NCBI RefSeq assembly: GCF_044793635.1
Contig: NZ_CP084992.1
Location: 2,170,001 to 2,234,000 of the forward strand
DNA: 64,000 nt
Source: Virgibacillus_F necropolis_A
GTDB taxonomy: Bacteria; Bacillota; Bacilli; Bacillales; Amphibacillaceae
Reading direction: 5' to 3'
Made by a program: the position numbers and the translations under genes. Under the pieces are notes generated by a model. It was not told the origin of the DNA, made no database searches, and worked only from the letters and a program-made list of their open reading frames with translations. Positions 8,189-16,944 of the stretch are shown piece by piece (the first letter of the stretch is position 1; every line of letters begins with the position of its first letter).

Positions 8189-8785
8189 ATGTATTATCCA
8201 GAACCGATTTCTAAACTGATTGACAGCTTTACAAAATTGCCAGGGATCGGACCGAAAACTGCAGTCCGACTGGCTTTTTTTGTTATTAATATGAAGGATG
8301 ATGATGTACTTAATTTTGCTAATTCATTAGTAAATGCAAAGCGTGAGCTTACACATTGTTCTAACTGTGGTCATATAACAGACCAGGACCCATGCTCGAT
8401 ATGTCAGGATCAATCACGTGATCAATCGATTATTTGCGTGGTACAGGATCCAAAGGACGTAATCGCAATGGAAAAAATGAAGGATTTCAGAGGGAAGTAC
8501 CATGTGCTTCACGGTGCTATCTCACCTATGGATGGTATTGGTCCAGAGGATATTAACGTACCTGATTTAATTAATCGTCTAAAGAAAGAAGATGTAGACG
8601 AATTAATTCTAGCTACAAACCCAAACATCGAAGGGGAAGCAACGGCGATGTATATTTCACGCTTAGTCAGACCATCTGGCATTCGTACAACACGAATTGC
8701 TCATGGGTTACCAGTTGGCGGCGACTTGGAATATGCAGATGAAGTAACTTTATCTAAAGCGCTAGAGGGACGAAGAGAATTGTAG
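8189..8785 (+). CDS. recR: Recombination mediator RecR
   Basis: RecFOR-pathway protein that forms a DNA clamp with RecO and RecF and helps RecA load at gaps. The 198-aa protein has a helix-hairpin-helix region (LPGIGPKTAVRLAF), a C4 zinc finger (CSNCGHITDQDPCSIC) and a Toprim domain (CVVQDPKDVIAMEK, then the NPNIEGEATA motif). ATG 8189 gives MYYPEPISKLIDSF, matching other RecR proteins; the TTG three bases earlier is less likely. The ribosome site overlaps the ebfC stop, which suggests translational coupling. Confidence 0.96.
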   Translation: MYYPEPISKLIDSFTKLPGIGPKTAVRLAFFVINMKDDDVLNFANSLVNAKRELTHCSNCGHITDQDPCSICQDQSRDQSIICVVQDPKDVIAMEKMKDFRGKYHVLHGAISPMDGIGPEDINVPDLINRLKKEDVDELILATNPNIEGEATAMYISRLVRPSGIRTTRIAHGLPVGGDLEYADEVTLSKALEGRREL

Positions 8786-8800
8786 GAGTTAGGTGAGAGC

Positions 8801-9016
8801 ATGGGAAAAAAACACAAAAAAAAGCACGTTGATGAAAAGCTGCTTGATACAATTTTTGTTCTAGAACGAGAATGGAAGAGTATAGAATCAATTGTTGCGA
8901 AAAGTATTGAGCCAACCACCACAGTGATGAATAAAGAGAAATCTGCACAGGCAAAATATTTATTCTTACTTCGCGAGGCTAGGCACCGAAAAATTAGTGC
9001 CATTCGTTATGATTAA
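8801..9016 (+). CDS. yaaL: YaaL family protein (DUF2508)
   Basis: A 71-residue, very Lys-rich protein beginning MGKKHKKKHVDEKLL and predicted largely helical. It has no transmembrane segment or known catalytic motif. It matches the DUF2508/YaaL family found between recR and bofA in Bacillaceae. Function is unknown; sporulation-linked expression would fit the neighbourhood but is not shown by the sequence. GGAGTTAGGTGAG precedes ATG 8801, 15 bp after recR, so it is probably the last gene of the dnaX operon. Confidence 0.85.
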   Translation: MGKKHKKKHVDEKLLDTIFVLEREWKSIESIVAKSIEPTTTVMNKEKSAQAKYLFLLREARHRKISAIRYD

Positions 9017-9088
9017 TATACGATAATTTGGTCTTTTTCCTTGTTTCTTTTCATATGTAGTAAAAAGGGACAAGGGAAGGAGTAGGTC

Positions 9089-9358
9089 ATGTTGAGTTCA
9101 ACATTGGTCATTTCTATACTGGTTGGATTGATTGTATTGGTTTTATTAGTCGGGGCCCCAATCAAGCCTATGCGTATAGTTGGACAAGGTGTGGTGAAAT
9201 TAGCAATTGGTGTCTTGTTTTTGTTTTTCTTAAATGTATTTGGTGGTGCAATTGGCCTTCATATACCTATTAATCTTTTTACAACTACAATTGCCGGTTT
9301 CTTAGGCGTTTTTGGTTTGGCCTCTCTGACAGCCATTCATATTTTTCTAATTGTGTAG
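9089..9358 (+). CDS. bofA: Inhibitor of pro-sigma-K processing BofA
   Basis: Integral membrane protein of the outer forespore membrane that, with SpoIVFA, holds the SpoIVFB protease inactive until the forespore signals. The 89-aa protein consists almost entirely of hydrophobic segments (about 5-25, 32-52, 65-88) with the family pattern GAPIKPMRIVGQGVVKLAIG. AAGGAG precedes ATG 9089. A sigma-E-type -10 (CATATGTAG, 9052-9060) lies upstream, but I see no convincing -35. In B. subtilis an rRNA operon follows; here gin follows directly. Confidence 0.93.
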   Translation: MLSSTLVISILVGLIVLVLLVGAPIKPMRIVGQGVVKLAIGVLFLFFLNVFGGAIGLHIPINLFTTTIAGFLGVFGLASLTAIHIFLIV

Positions 9359-9432
9359 TGTAGTACAGACACATTTTCAGGTATTTCCTCATATACTTAA
9401 TTTAGAAAGTTTCATTGATTAAAAGAATCTAT

Positions 9433-9460
9433 GTATATATTCGTTAGATTAGGAGAGACT
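9433..9460 (+). promoter_or_regulatory. Candidate sigma-F promoter of gin/csfB
   Basis: GTATA (9433-9437), 14-nt spacer, GGAGAGACT (9452-9460), which fits the forespore GG-n-n-A-n-A-n-T -10 pattern. The same arrangement with the same spacer occurs upstream of fin (35585-35612). Confidence 0.55.
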
Positions 9461-9480
9461 AAACTAACGGAGGTGGGGAA

Positions 9481-9675
9481 ATGAAATCAACTACTATTGC
9501 AATGGAATGCTGTGGCATTTGTGAAGAAGAAAAAGAAAGAGGAATTCATTTATACACACTTTTTATCTGCTGTGAATGTGAACAAAATATTATTCATACT
9601 GAGCCAAGGGAAGAAAAGTACAATTATTACCTACAAAAATTAAAAAATATGAATCAACCAAGATTATATTCATAG
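9481..9675 (+). CDS. csfB: Anti-sigma factor Gin (CsfB), inhibitor of sigma-G
   Basis: Forespore zinc-binding anti-sigma factor that keeps sigma-G (and later sigma-E) in check. The 64-residue protein has the paired Cys-x2-Cys zinc motif (CCGICEEEKERGIHLYT, then ICCECEQNI) and the C-terminal LYS end found in B. subtilis CsfB. GGAGGTGGGG precedes ATG 9481. A sigma-F-like promoter lies just upstream, in keeping with known early forespore expression. Confidence 0.92.
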   Translation: MKSTTIAMECCGICEEEKERGIHLYTLFICCECEQNIIHTEPREEKYNYYLQKLKNMNQPRLYS

Positions 9676-9679
9676 TTAA

Positions 9680-9720
9680 ACATAAGCCTTCTGCGTAATT
9701 GTATGCAAAGGCTTTTTTTG
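9680..9720 (+). terminator. Terminator of gin
   Basis: AAGCCTTCTGC...GCAAAGGCTTTTTTT hairpin followed by a T-run, directly after the gin stop. Confidence 0.8.
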
Positions 9721-9842
9721 TTTGCAAATTTGATGGTTTTTCTTCGCCTATCTTGGTAATCTAATGAGTAAGATAATGACGGTTTGGCACAATATGATAA
9801 GTGGGTGGAAATAAAATTTGCAGCAGATGAAAGGAGTAAAAC

Positions 9843-10829
9843 ATGAAAGAGCTTCTAGGACTATTAAAAAAAGGTAGTAGATCCGCTTTATGGGCAAGTA
9901 TCATGAACGCGGTTATTGCCATTATAAAAGGTATTACCTTTTTTATCACAGGGAATGTAGCGATGTTTGCTGAATTGATGCACAGTATTGGAGATTCAGC
10001 TAACCAATTTTTTGTATTCATTGGATCAGCTTTAAGTAAAAAGGCGCCAACTGACCGTTTTCCAGGGGGCTTTGCGCGGTTGGTAAATTTAGTCTTACTT
10101 GGTGCTGTATTGATTGTCGGAATTTTGGCTTATGAAACGATTGTAAAAGGGATTCACCATATCATGGAACCTCCTGAATCAGGCTCATGGTTTTGGCTGA
10201 ACATCTCTGTTCTAGGGGTCGCTGCAATACTGGAGTCTGTCGTTTTGGTTAAAGCGATGAAAGAGATAACGGAGGACTTATCTGGTGATGATATAAAGGG
10301 ATTTAGTATCGTGACAGAGAGCTTTAAGAACGTAGGTAAGGCAAAGCCAGCGACTAAGTTAGTATTTTTAGAAGACCTCGTTGCTACACTTGGTGCGCTG
10401 ATCGCAATGGTAGCCATTATCATTGGAAGATATACACCGTTCATTCAAGCAGAAGGTTATGCTTCAGTTATCATCGGACTTATGTTGTTCTATGTTGTGG
10501 GACGTATTTTCCTTGATAATGCTGCTGGTGTTTTAGGTGTTTCAGATGAAGATATGGAGAAAAAGATCGGTGAGCTAGTATTTTCGGAACCTGATGTTAA
10601 AGACATAAGGACATTAATGGTTATCAGAGAAGGCGATGAATTGCATGTTGAATTAAAAATAGAATTTGACCCTGACAAGACAGTAAAAGAGGCAGATAAA
10701 ATTCGTGATAATATTGAGAAAAAGATTTTAGACGAAAAAGGTGTAACAGAAGTAATCATTGAATCTGATGTTGACGATCAAGTTCAAAGCTGGAATAAGG
10801 CCAAGAAAGAAGCGGAAGATAAATCTTAA
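9843..10829 (+). CDS. Cation diffusion facilitator (CDF) family metal transporter
   Basis: Membrane metal/proton antiporter of the CDF family, probably exporting Zn2+, Mn2+, Co2+ or Fe2+. About six transmembrane segments fill residues 15-230, with metal-site residues in helix 2 (HSIGDSANQ) and an acidic site in helix 5 (FLEDLVATLGA). The cytoplasmic C-terminal ferredoxin-like domain covers 235-310. It is closest to the ZnT9/YdbO-like branch; metal specificity cannot be read from the sequence. AAAGGAG precedes ATG 9843. B. subtilis has xpaC-yaaN at this locus instead, so this is a lineage-specific replacement. Confidence 0.9.
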   Translation: MKELLGLLKKGSRSALWASIMNAVIAIIKGITFFITGNVAMFAELMHSIGDSANQFFVFIGSALSKKAPTDRFPGGFARLVNLVLLGAVLIVGILAYETIVKGIHHIMEPPESGSWFWLNISVLGVAAILESVVLVKAMKEITEDLSGDDIKGFSIVTESFKNVGKAKPATKLVFLEDLVATLGALIAMVAIIIGRYTPFIQAEGYASVIIGLMLFYVVGRIFLDNAAGVLGVSDEDMEKKIGELVFSEPDVKDIRTLMVIREGDELHVELKIEFDPDKTVKEADKIRDNIEKKILDEKGVTEVIIESDVDDQVQSWNKAKKEAEDKS

Positions 10830-10844
10830 AAAAGGGGTACAAAA

Positions 10845-12278
10845 ATGAAACGAAACCATAAGGAAACACCGCTTTACAAAAAAATAGTGAATTTCACCAG
10901 CAAAAATCCGGTTTCGTTTCATGTTCCAGGTCATAAAAATGGTACGCTATTTCCTGAACATGCTAAAGGATTTTTTAACTCCATATTATCTATTGATATG
11001 ACTGAGCTGACTGGGTTGGATGATTTACATGCCCCGGATGGCGTGATTGCAGAGTCTGAGGTACTCGCAGCAGATTACTTTGGTGCAGACCATACATTCT
11101 TTCTCGTTGGCGGTAGTACTGCTGGTAATTTAGCTATGATTCTTTCTGTTTGTTCCGACGGAGATAAAATAATTGTTCAACGTAATTGCCACAAATCCGT
11201 GATGAATGGACTAGAGCTTGCGGGTGCGAGGCCAATATTTGTTGCGCCACAGTTTGATACGATTGTCGATCGCTATACAAACCCAACTTTCGATTCTATG
11301 AAACAAGCAATCGATCATAATCCAGATGCAAAAGGAATTGTCTTAACTTATCCTGATTACTATGGGAAAACATATGCGATTAAAGCGATGATTGATTATG
11401 CGCATGACCATGATATTCCGGTATTAGTTGATGAAGCGCATGGTGTACATTTTTCAATAGGGGATCCTTTTCCACCATCCGCATTGGATTTAGGAGCCGA
11501 CCTGGTTGTTCAGTCTGCACATAAAATGGCTTCAAGTATGACGATGAGCTCGTATTTACATATAAAAACCCCTTATGTTTCAAAACGACATATTGGCCAT
11601 TATTTGCAAATGATTCAATCAAGCAGTCCATCTTATCCGCTTATGGCCTCACTTGATTTGGCTCGTTCGTTTTTAGCCACAAAAAGTCCGGCTGATATCG
11701 ATGAAATTTTAAATAGTGTACAAGAAGTTCGATCCATTCTTTCTGTAAGCAATTTATGGGATGTTTTACCGATAACTGACCAGGATGATCCTTTAAAAAT
11801 TACATTACATACTAAACCAGGACTATCAGGATTCTTAGTTGCTAAAGCCTTTGAAGATGAAAACATTTATCCAGAGTTAGCAACACACAACCAGGTTTTA
11901 CTAATTCATGGACTTGCATATTTTCAAAGAATGGATTATTTGAGAAACTCGTTAAAAATAATTACGGAACAATTAAAAATAATGGACAACCATGCTACAA
12001 TAGATGTAAGAAAGCTTTTTCCTAGACCAATAGAGGAATTAGCAATGGAATACAAGCAAATGAACAAGCATTTAACTTTCCGGGCATCGTTAGACCAAAC
12101 AGTTGGGGCAATTGCTGCTGAATCTGTTATTCCTTATCCTCCAGGAGTACCTTTAATTTTGAAAGGAGAGCGGATAACAGCTAAGCACATAGCGCTACTG
12201 AAAGAACTCATTCAACAAGGTGCAAGGATGCAGAACGACGATATAGATAAGGGAATTCATATATATAAAGGGGAATAA
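10845..12278 (+). CDS. yaaO: Orn/Lys/Arg decarboxylase family protein YaaO
   Basis: PLP-dependent fold-type I enzyme of the ornithine/lysine/arginine decarboxylase family, 477 aa, related to SpeA. The Schiff-base lysine is in SAHKMASSM, preceded by the PLP-phosphate and aspartate motifs VDEAHGVHF. The N-terminal signature VSFHVPGHKNG and the C-terminal PYPPGVPLI are family hallmarks. The substrate (lysine, arginine or other) is not determined. It lies just upstream of tmk with 5 bp between, as in B. subtilis, so co-transcription is likely. Confidence 0.92.
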   Translation: MKRNHKETPLYKKIVNFTSKNPVSFHVPGHKNGTLFPEHAKGFFNSILSIDMTELTGLDDLHAPDGVIAESEVLAADYFGADHTFFLVGGSTAGNLAMILSVCSDGDKIIVQRNCHKSVMNGLELAGARPIFVAPQFDTIVDRYTNPTFDSMKQAIDHNPDAKGIVLTYPDYYGKTYAIKAMIDYAHDHDIPVLVDEAHGVHFSIGDPFPPSALDLGADLVVQSAHKMASSMTMSSYLHIKTPYVSKRHIGHYLQMIQSSSPSYPLMASLDLARSFLATKSPADIDEILNSVQEVRSILSVSNLWDVLPITDQDDPLKITLHTKPGLSGFLVAKAFEDENIYPELATHNQVLLIHGLAYFQRMDYLRNSLKIITEQLKIMDNHATIDVRKLFPRPIEELAMEYKQMNKHLTFRASLDQTVGAIAAESVIPYPPGVPLILKGERITAKHIALLKELIQQGARMQNDDIDKGIHIYKGE

Positions 12279-12283
12279 CCGTT

Positions 12284-12916
12284 GTGAGTGGATACTTTAT
12301 TACGCTTGAAGGTGGAGAAGGCGCTGGTAAAACATCCATTCTTCAATCAATTGAACAAGAACTATTAGAAAAAGGGTTTGATGTTTTAGCGACTCGCGAA
12401 CCTGGCGGGATTGAAATCGCAGAGGAAATCAGACATATAATTTTGGATCCGGAAAATACCGCAATGGATTCTCGGACAGAGGCATTGTTATATGCGGCAG
12501 CTAGAAGACAGCACTTAATGGAAAAAGTATTACCTGCATTAGAACAGGGCAAAATTGTATTGTGTGATCGGTTTATTGACAGTAGTCTAGCGTATCAAGG
12601 CTATGCTAGAGGTCTTGGTATCGAAGAAGTATTCACAATCAACCAATTTGCTATTCAAAATTGTATGCCTGATTTAACATTATTTTTTGATATTGAACCA
12701 AAAAAGGGATTAGAGCGTATCATCACGAATAAAGATAGAGAGAAGAACCGTTTAGACTTAGAAGAACTTTATTTTCATGAACAAGTATATGAGGCGTATC
12801 ATTTACTTGTGAAAAAGTTCCCAAAACGAATTCAGGTCATTGATGCAGAACAATCAATGGAACAGGTAAAAATACAGGTCATGAAGAAGATTGAGCGTTT
12901 TATATCAAAATTATAA
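12284..12916 (+). CDS. tmk: Thymidylate kinase
   Basis: Phosphorylates dTMP to dTDP, an essential step in dTTP synthesis. The 210-aa protein has the P-loop GGEGAGKTS (10-18), the DRF motif (LCDRFIDSSLAYQG) and a LID region with basic residues (NKDREKNRLD). The start is GTG 12284, with AAAGGGGAA upstream; the next possible start is far inside the P-loop. It belongs to the yaaO-tmk-darA group. Confidence 0.96.
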   Translation: MSGYFITLEGGEGAGKTSILQSIEQELLEKGFDVLATREPGGIEIAEEIRHIILDPENTAMDSRTEALLYAAARRQHLMEKVLPALEQGKIVLCDRFIDSSLAYQGYARGLGIEEVFTINQFAIQNCMPDLTLFFDIEPKKGLERIITNKDREKNRLDLEELYFHEQVYEAYHLLVKKFPKRIQVIDAEQSMEQVKIQVMKKIERFISKL

Positions 12917-12932
12917 ATCATAGGGAGGTTAC

Positions 12933-13265
12933 ATGATGAAGCTAATCATTGCAGTTGTTCAAGATAAGGATTCCAATCGATTGGTGGATGCTCTAGGTGA
13001 TGAAAATTTTAAAACGACTAAACTTGCAACAACTGGAGGCTTTCTAAAGGAAGGAAATACAACGTTAATGATCGGTTGCCAAGATGAGTATTTAGACGAA
13101 GCCTTAGATGTTATTCGTGATAATTGCTCACAACGGGAACAAATGGTGGCACCTATTTCACCAATGGGTGGCAATGCCGATTCGTATATTCCGAAACCAG
13201 TACAAGTCGAGGTCGGTGGCGCAACTGTATTTGTTTTACCAATAGAATCATTCTTTCAATTTTAG
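12933..13265 (+). CDS. darA: PII-like cyclic-di-AMP receptor DarA
   Basis: Trimeric PII-like signal protein that binds c-di-AMP (DarA/PstA/YaaQ). The 110-aa protein contains the conserved KLATTGGFLKEGNTTLMIG and SPMGGNADSYIP segments and ends VFVLPIESFFQF like its orthologues. ATG 12936, three bases inside, is an equally good start and matches the B. subtilis N-terminus MKLI. GGGAGG precedes it. It is encoded between tmk and yaaR as in B. subtilis. The downstream partner is unknown in the family. Confidence 0.94.
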   Translation: MMKLIIAVVQDKDSNRLVDALGDENFKTTKLATTGGFLKEGNTTLMIGCQDEYLDEALDVIRDNCSQREQMVAPISPMGGNADSYIPKPVQVEVGGATVFVLPIESFFQF

Positions 13266-13268
13266 AAA

Positions 13269-13445
13269 GAAAAGCGTAGGCGACTGGTCAGAAGCGGACG
13301 CATAAGCAAGGAACCGAAGAACGCAAGGGTTTAAGCGTTCGTAGTGTTCATTGCTTATGACGGCAGCTTCTAGGAGCCGAAGCTAGCCAAGAAAAGCGTA
13401 GGCGACTGGTCAGAAGCGGGTTTGCTCTGACAAGAAAAGCGCATG
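13269..13445. repeat. Family B repeat: one full unit plus a truncated second unit
   Basis: Full unit 13269-13389 begins GAAAAGCGTAGGCGACTGG and ends in CTAGGAGCCGAAGCTAG. A second start (GAAAAGCGTAGGCGACTGG) follows at 13391 and is cut short; a third GAAAAGCGC lies at 13434. The inner part is a long imperfect hairpin (GCATAAGCAA / TTGCTTATG with AACGC / GCGTT inside). It fills the whole darA-yaaR gap. Confidence 0.8.
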
Positions 13446-13461
13446 CAAAGGGGATAATCTG

Positions 13462-13902
13462 ATGAAAATTAGTCAAGATCTCCGTTCGCAATTGGACGCA
13501 ACTAACAAACAAACACGATCAACATTTGAGGGTAAGCAATCATTTGATGGGCTAGTGCAAACGCATTCGCATAAGCTAAAGGCACAAGAGCTCCAAGCTT
13601 TAATGAAGAGTATCACCGTTCAAGGTGATAAACTAGCGCGACTCCGCTCATTTAAGGATCTAGTAAAGTTTAAGCGAATGGTAAAAGGGTTTCTTCAGGA
13701 AACGATATATAATGGTCTCGACCTTAAGCAGTCACATAGCTTTGGGTTAGAAAGTCGTAACCAGAAACTATCAATCGTGAAGGAAATTGATGAAAAGCTA
13801 ATTGAGTTGACAGAAGAACTGATGAATCAAGAAAAGAAAAACGTTGATTTGCTTGGGTTAATTGGAGAGATTAAGGGTTTATTAATCAATTTGTATACTT
13901 AG
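13462..13902 (+). CDS. yaaR: YaaR family protein (DUF327)
   Basis: A 146-residue protein of the DUF327 family, predicted helical, with no signal peptide or membrane segment. Family landmarks are LRSFKDLVKFKRMVKGFL and the C-terminal VDLLGLIGEIKGLLINLYT. It lies between darA and holB in Bacillaceae. Function is unknown. AAAGGGGA precedes ATG 13462. The repeat block in front of it probably separates it from darA, so it may head the yaaR-holB-ricT-yabA transcript. Confidence 0.85.
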   Translation: MKISQDLRSQLDATNKQTRSTFEGKQSFDGLVQTHSHKLKAQELQALMKSITVQGDKLARLRSFKDLVKFKRMVKGFLQETIYNGLDLKQSHSFGLESRNQKLSIVKEIDEKLIELTEELMNQEKKNVDLLGLIGEIKGLLINLYT

Positions 13903-13926
13903 TTCGTTCAAAAGAGGATGGGAATC

Positions 13927-14913
13927 ATGAAGAAATGGTCTGAAATAGCTGAAATTCAGCCTTTAGCAAGTAAAATATTGACAAACAGTATACAGAAAAG
14001 CCGTATTTCCCACGCGTACCTAATTCATGGAGAACGTGGAACAGGGAAAGAAGCGATTGCACGAATACTTGCGAAGGTTTTATTTTGTGAGAACAAAATA
14101 GATGCGGACCCTTGTGATAACTGTCTAACATGCAAACGAATTGACTCTGGTAATCACCCTGATGTTCATTGGATTGAACCTGATGGTCTATCAATTAAAA
14201 AAGAACAAATTGAAGATTTACAAAAAGAGTTTAAATATAGCGGGCTCGAGTCAGCACGAAAAGTATATATCATAAAAGATGCTGATACTTTAACTACTAA
14301 TGCTGCAAATCGTATATTAAAATTTTTAGAAGAACCCAATATGGAAACCACTGCCATCATGCTAACTGAAAATAGCCAATCAATTCTGTCAACCATTCGT
14401 TCCCGATGTCAGGTGCTTGATTTACAGCCATTAAATCCTGACCAATTTCAAAGACAATTACTAGAATCTGGGGTGTTCGAAGGTAATGTAGCCCTTGTTA
14501 GTGCATTAACGAATAATATAGATGAAGCAATTGCTCTAAACGAGGATGAGTGGTTTGCACAGGCTAGAAAATTAGTGGTACAATTGGTAGAAATGTTTAT
14601 CGTTAAACCTGAAGAAGTATACTTATATATTCATAACCAGTGGCTAGTCCACTTTAAAGAGCGAAAACAAATAGAGCAGGGACTTGACTTACTATTGTTA
14701 GCCTTTAAAGATATTCTTCATTACCATATTGAATACGAAAATTTAGTTCTATATCGTAAACAGGATGAAAAGGTAGAACAAGCAGCATTGTTTTTTTCGC
14801 AAGAGCAATTATTATCTATCTTGCAAAGTATTCTTCAGGCAAAACGAAAATTGAAGCAAAATGTTCATCAAACATTAGTGATGGAGCAGCTTACACTTCA
14901 TATTCAGAGGTGA
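13927..14913 (+). CDS. holB: DNA polymerase III delta' subunit
   Basis: Clamp-loader subunit that works with DnaX and HolA to open the beta clamp. The 328-aa AAA+-like protein has a P-loop-like GERGTGKEA, zinc cysteines DPCDNCLTCKR and the sensor box STIRSRCQVLDL, which resembles DnaX. ATG 13927 is preceded by AGAGGATGGG at suitable distance; ATG 13918 overlaps that site. It is directly followed by ricT (6 bp), as in B. subtilis. Confidence 0.93.
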   Translation: MKKWSEIAEIQPLASKILTNSIQKSRISHAYLIHGERGTGKEAIARILAKVLFCENKIDADPCDNCLTCKRIDSGNHPDVHWIEPDGLSIKKEQIEDLQKEFKYSGLESARKVYIIKDADTLTTNAANRILKFLEEPNMETTAIMLTENSQSILSTIRSRCQVLDLQPLNPDQFQRQLLESGVFEGNVALVSALTNNIDEAIALNEDEWFAQARKLVVQLVEMFIVKPEEVYLYIHNQWLVHFKERKQIEQGLDLLLLAFKDILHYHIEYENLVLYRKQDEKVEQAALFFSQEQLLSILQSILQAKRKLKQNVHQTLVMEQLTLHIQR

Positions 14914-14919
14914 TCTATA

Positions 14920-15747
14920 TTGATTGAAGTTATTGGTGTCCGTTTTAAAAAAGCGGGTAAAATATATTATTTTGATCCAGGAGACCATGATATTATCCTA
15001 GATGGATATGTCATCGTTGAAACGGTTCGAGGTATAGAGTTTGGAAAAGTGGTTATTGCTAGTAAACAGGTCGACGAGGAAGATGTCGTTCTTCCACTTA
15101 AAAAAGTCCTTCGTTTGGCAGATGAAAAGGATAAGATGACAGTTGTTGAGAACCAGCAACAATCAGAAACCGCATTCCAAACATGTACCGAAAAGATTAT
15201 TGAACATAAACTAGATATGAATCTAGTAGAGGTAGAATATACATTTGACCGAAATAAAATTATTTTTTATTTCACAGCAGATGGACGAGTTGATTTCCGT
15301 AATTTAGTTAAGGATTTGGCAGCATTATTCAAAACAAGAATTGAACTTCGCCAAATCGGTGTACGGGATGAAGCCAAAATGCTAGGTGGAATTGGCCCGT
15401 GCGGTCGTATGCTTTGTTGCTCAACGTTCTTAGGTGATTTTGAACCAGTCTCTATAAAAATGGCAAAAGATCAAAATCTATCTCTTAATCCAGCAAAGAT
15501 TTCTGGGTTATGTGGGCGTTTGATGTGTTGCCTGAAATATGAAAATGACGATTATGAGACGGCGAAACGTAAGCTACCAGATTTAGGTGAAAAGGTTAAA
15601 ACGCCATTTGGTAGAGGAAAAGTAGTTGGTATGAACATCCTTGAAAGAATCGTGCAAATCGAAATTCCTGAAAAAGAGCGTGTAATCGAATATACTTTAG
15701 ATGAGCTAATTGATGAAGGAATAATCAAAGCGCAAGCCACAGAATAG
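14920..15747 (+). CDS. ricT: PSP1-domain protein RicT (YaaT)
   Basis: Subunit of the Ric (YaaT-YmcA-YlbF) complex that carries Fe-S clusters, stimulates RNase Y-dependent mRNA maturation and promotes the Spo0A phosphorelay. The 275-aa PSP1-domain protein has cysteine clusters GPCGRMLCCS and GLCGRLMCCLKYE that fit cluster binding. The start is TTG 14920, giving MIEVIGVRFKKAGKIYYF, which matches the family N-terminus; AGAGGTGAT lies 8 nt upstream. It forms an operon with holB and yabA. Confidence 0.94.
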   Translation: MIEVIGVRFKKAGKIYYFDPGDHDIILDGYVIVETVRGIEFGKVVIASKQVDEEDVVLPLKKVLRLADEKDKMTVVENQQQSETAFQTCTEKIIEHKLDMNLVEVEYTFDRNKIIFYFTADGRVDFRNLVKDLAALFKTRIELRQIGVRDEAKMLGGIGPCGRMLCCSTFLGDFEPVSIKMAKDQNLSLNPAKISGLCGRLMCCLKYENDDYETAKRKLPDLGEKVKTPFGRGKVVGMNILERIVQIEIPEKERVIEYTLDELIDEGIIKAQATE

Positions 15748-15763
15748 TGGGGTGTATGATGGC

Positions 15764-16111
15764 GTGAACAAGCGAGAAGTGTTTGAGCAAGTATCAGATA
15801 TGGAAAAGCGAATAGGCGAGCTATATGAGCAACTAGGTGATTTAAAGGATCATTTAGGTAATTTGCTTGAGGAAAATAATCGGCTTGCAATGGAGAATCA
15901 TCATCTACGTAATCGTTTGGATGGAAATGAAGACCATGATGAGAAGGTTGATGATACCCATGATGCTGGGAGTGAAATCCCTGGAGAAGGGTATGATAAT
16001 CTGGCAAGGCTGTATGATGAAGGTTTTCATATTTGTAATGTTCATTTTGGCAGTCCAAGGCAAGACGAAGATTGTCTGTTTTGTTTGATGTTTTTGAATA
16101 AGAATAAATAA
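15764..16111 (+). CDS. yabA: Initiation control protein YabA
   Basis: Negative regulator of DNA replication initiation that bridges DnaA and DnaN. The 115-aa protein has an N-terminal leucine-zipper-like coiled coil (EVFEQVSDMEKRIGELYEQL onwards) for tetramerisation, an acidic linker and a C-terminal zinc domain (His and Cys in FHICNVHFG and DCLFC). The frame is open to GTG 15752, but GTG 15764 follows GGGGTG at proper distance and gives the usual N-terminus (M)NKREVFE. Confidence 0.92.
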   Translation: MNKREVFEQVSDMEKRIGELYEQLGDLKDHLGNLLEENNRLAMENHHLRNRLDGNEDHDEKVDDTHDAGSEIPGEGYDNLARLYDEGFHICNVHFGSPRQDEDCLFCLMFLNKNK

Positions 16112-16124
16112 GCTAGTTAAATCG

Positions 16125-16171
16125 GCTGTCTCGTTGTCTTTGATAAAGACAAGAAGAGGCAGCTTTTCTTA
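16125..16171 (+). terminator. Terminator after yabA
   Basis: Imperfect stem GCTGTCTCGTTGTCTTT / AAAGACAAGAAGAGGCAGC followed by TTTTCTT. Confidence 0.7.
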
Positions 16172-16197
16172 CATAATTAATGGGAAGGATTATACAT

Positions 16198-16944
16198 ATG
16201 GTAGAGCTATTTGATGACGAGCGGCTTGACTATTTATTGAAAGAGGAGGATATGCAGATTATTCAAAGTCCAACTGTTTTCTCTTTTTCACTTGATGCCG
16301 TGTTACTTGCACATTTTACCTATGTTCCAATTAAGAAAGGTAAAATACTGGATTTATGTAGTGGGAACGGTATTATTCCACTCCTTTTATCGCGAAGATC
16401 ACATGCCCATATTACAGGGGTAGAAATTCAGGAGCGGTTGCATGGAATGGCAACACGCAGTTTGCATTTAAATGGACTGAATGACCAAATCACTATGCTT
16501 CATGGGGATCTAACTGATATGCAGGATAAATTAGGGCATAGTACATTTGATGTTGTCACATGTAATCCACCCTATTTTAAAACACCTGCAACAACTGAAC
16601 AAAATAAAAATGACTTTTTGACGATTGCCCGTCATGAAGTGTATTGCTCGTTAGAAGACGTGGTAAAAGCATGCAAGCTACATGTTCGTCCTGGCGGCAA
16701 GGTATCAATGGTTCACCGTCCAGGTAGACTTGTTGATATCCTTACATTATTCCGGAAATACAAGCTTGAACCGAAGCGAATGCAGCTGGTTTACCCAAAA
16801 AGGGGTCGCGATGCAAACATGCTGCTGGTGGAAGGGGTACGAGATGGAAAAGCAGACCTCACTATTTTACCTCCATTATATATTTATAATGAGGATAACA
16901 CCTATACGACAGAGGCTGAGGAAATTATATATGGAAGAGAGTAG
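16198..16944 (+). CDS. yabB: tRNA1(Val) A37 N6-methyltransferase-like protein YabB
   Basis: SAM-dependent methyltransferase of the TrmN6 (YfiC) family, which methylates A37 N6 in tRNA. The 248-aa protein shows SAM motif I LDLCSGNGIIPLL and the N6-adenine motif NPPYFK. The start ATG 16198 follows GGGAAGG; ATG 16180 lies before that site and is rejected. The 3' end overlaps yazA by 14 bp, suggesting coupled translation. The exact tRNA substrate is inferred from the family. Confidence 0.9.
   Translation: MVELFDDERLDYLLKEEDMQIIQSPTVFSFSLDAVLLAHFTYVPIKKGKILDLCSGNGIIPLLLSRRSHAHITGVEIQERLHGMATRSLHLNGLNDQITMLHGDLTDMQDKLGHSTFDVVTCNPPYFKTPATTEQNKNDFLTIARHEVYCSLEDVVKACKLHVRPGGKVSMVHRPGRLVDILTLFRKYKLEPKRMQLVYPKRGRDANMLLVEGVRDGKADLTILPPLYIYNEDNTYTTEAEEIIYGRE

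Noticed and set aside
15552..16058. 168-codon minus-strand frame over ricT-yabA
   Set aside because: It is a shadow of two well-supported plus-strand genes, and its low-complexity His-rich translation is an artefact.
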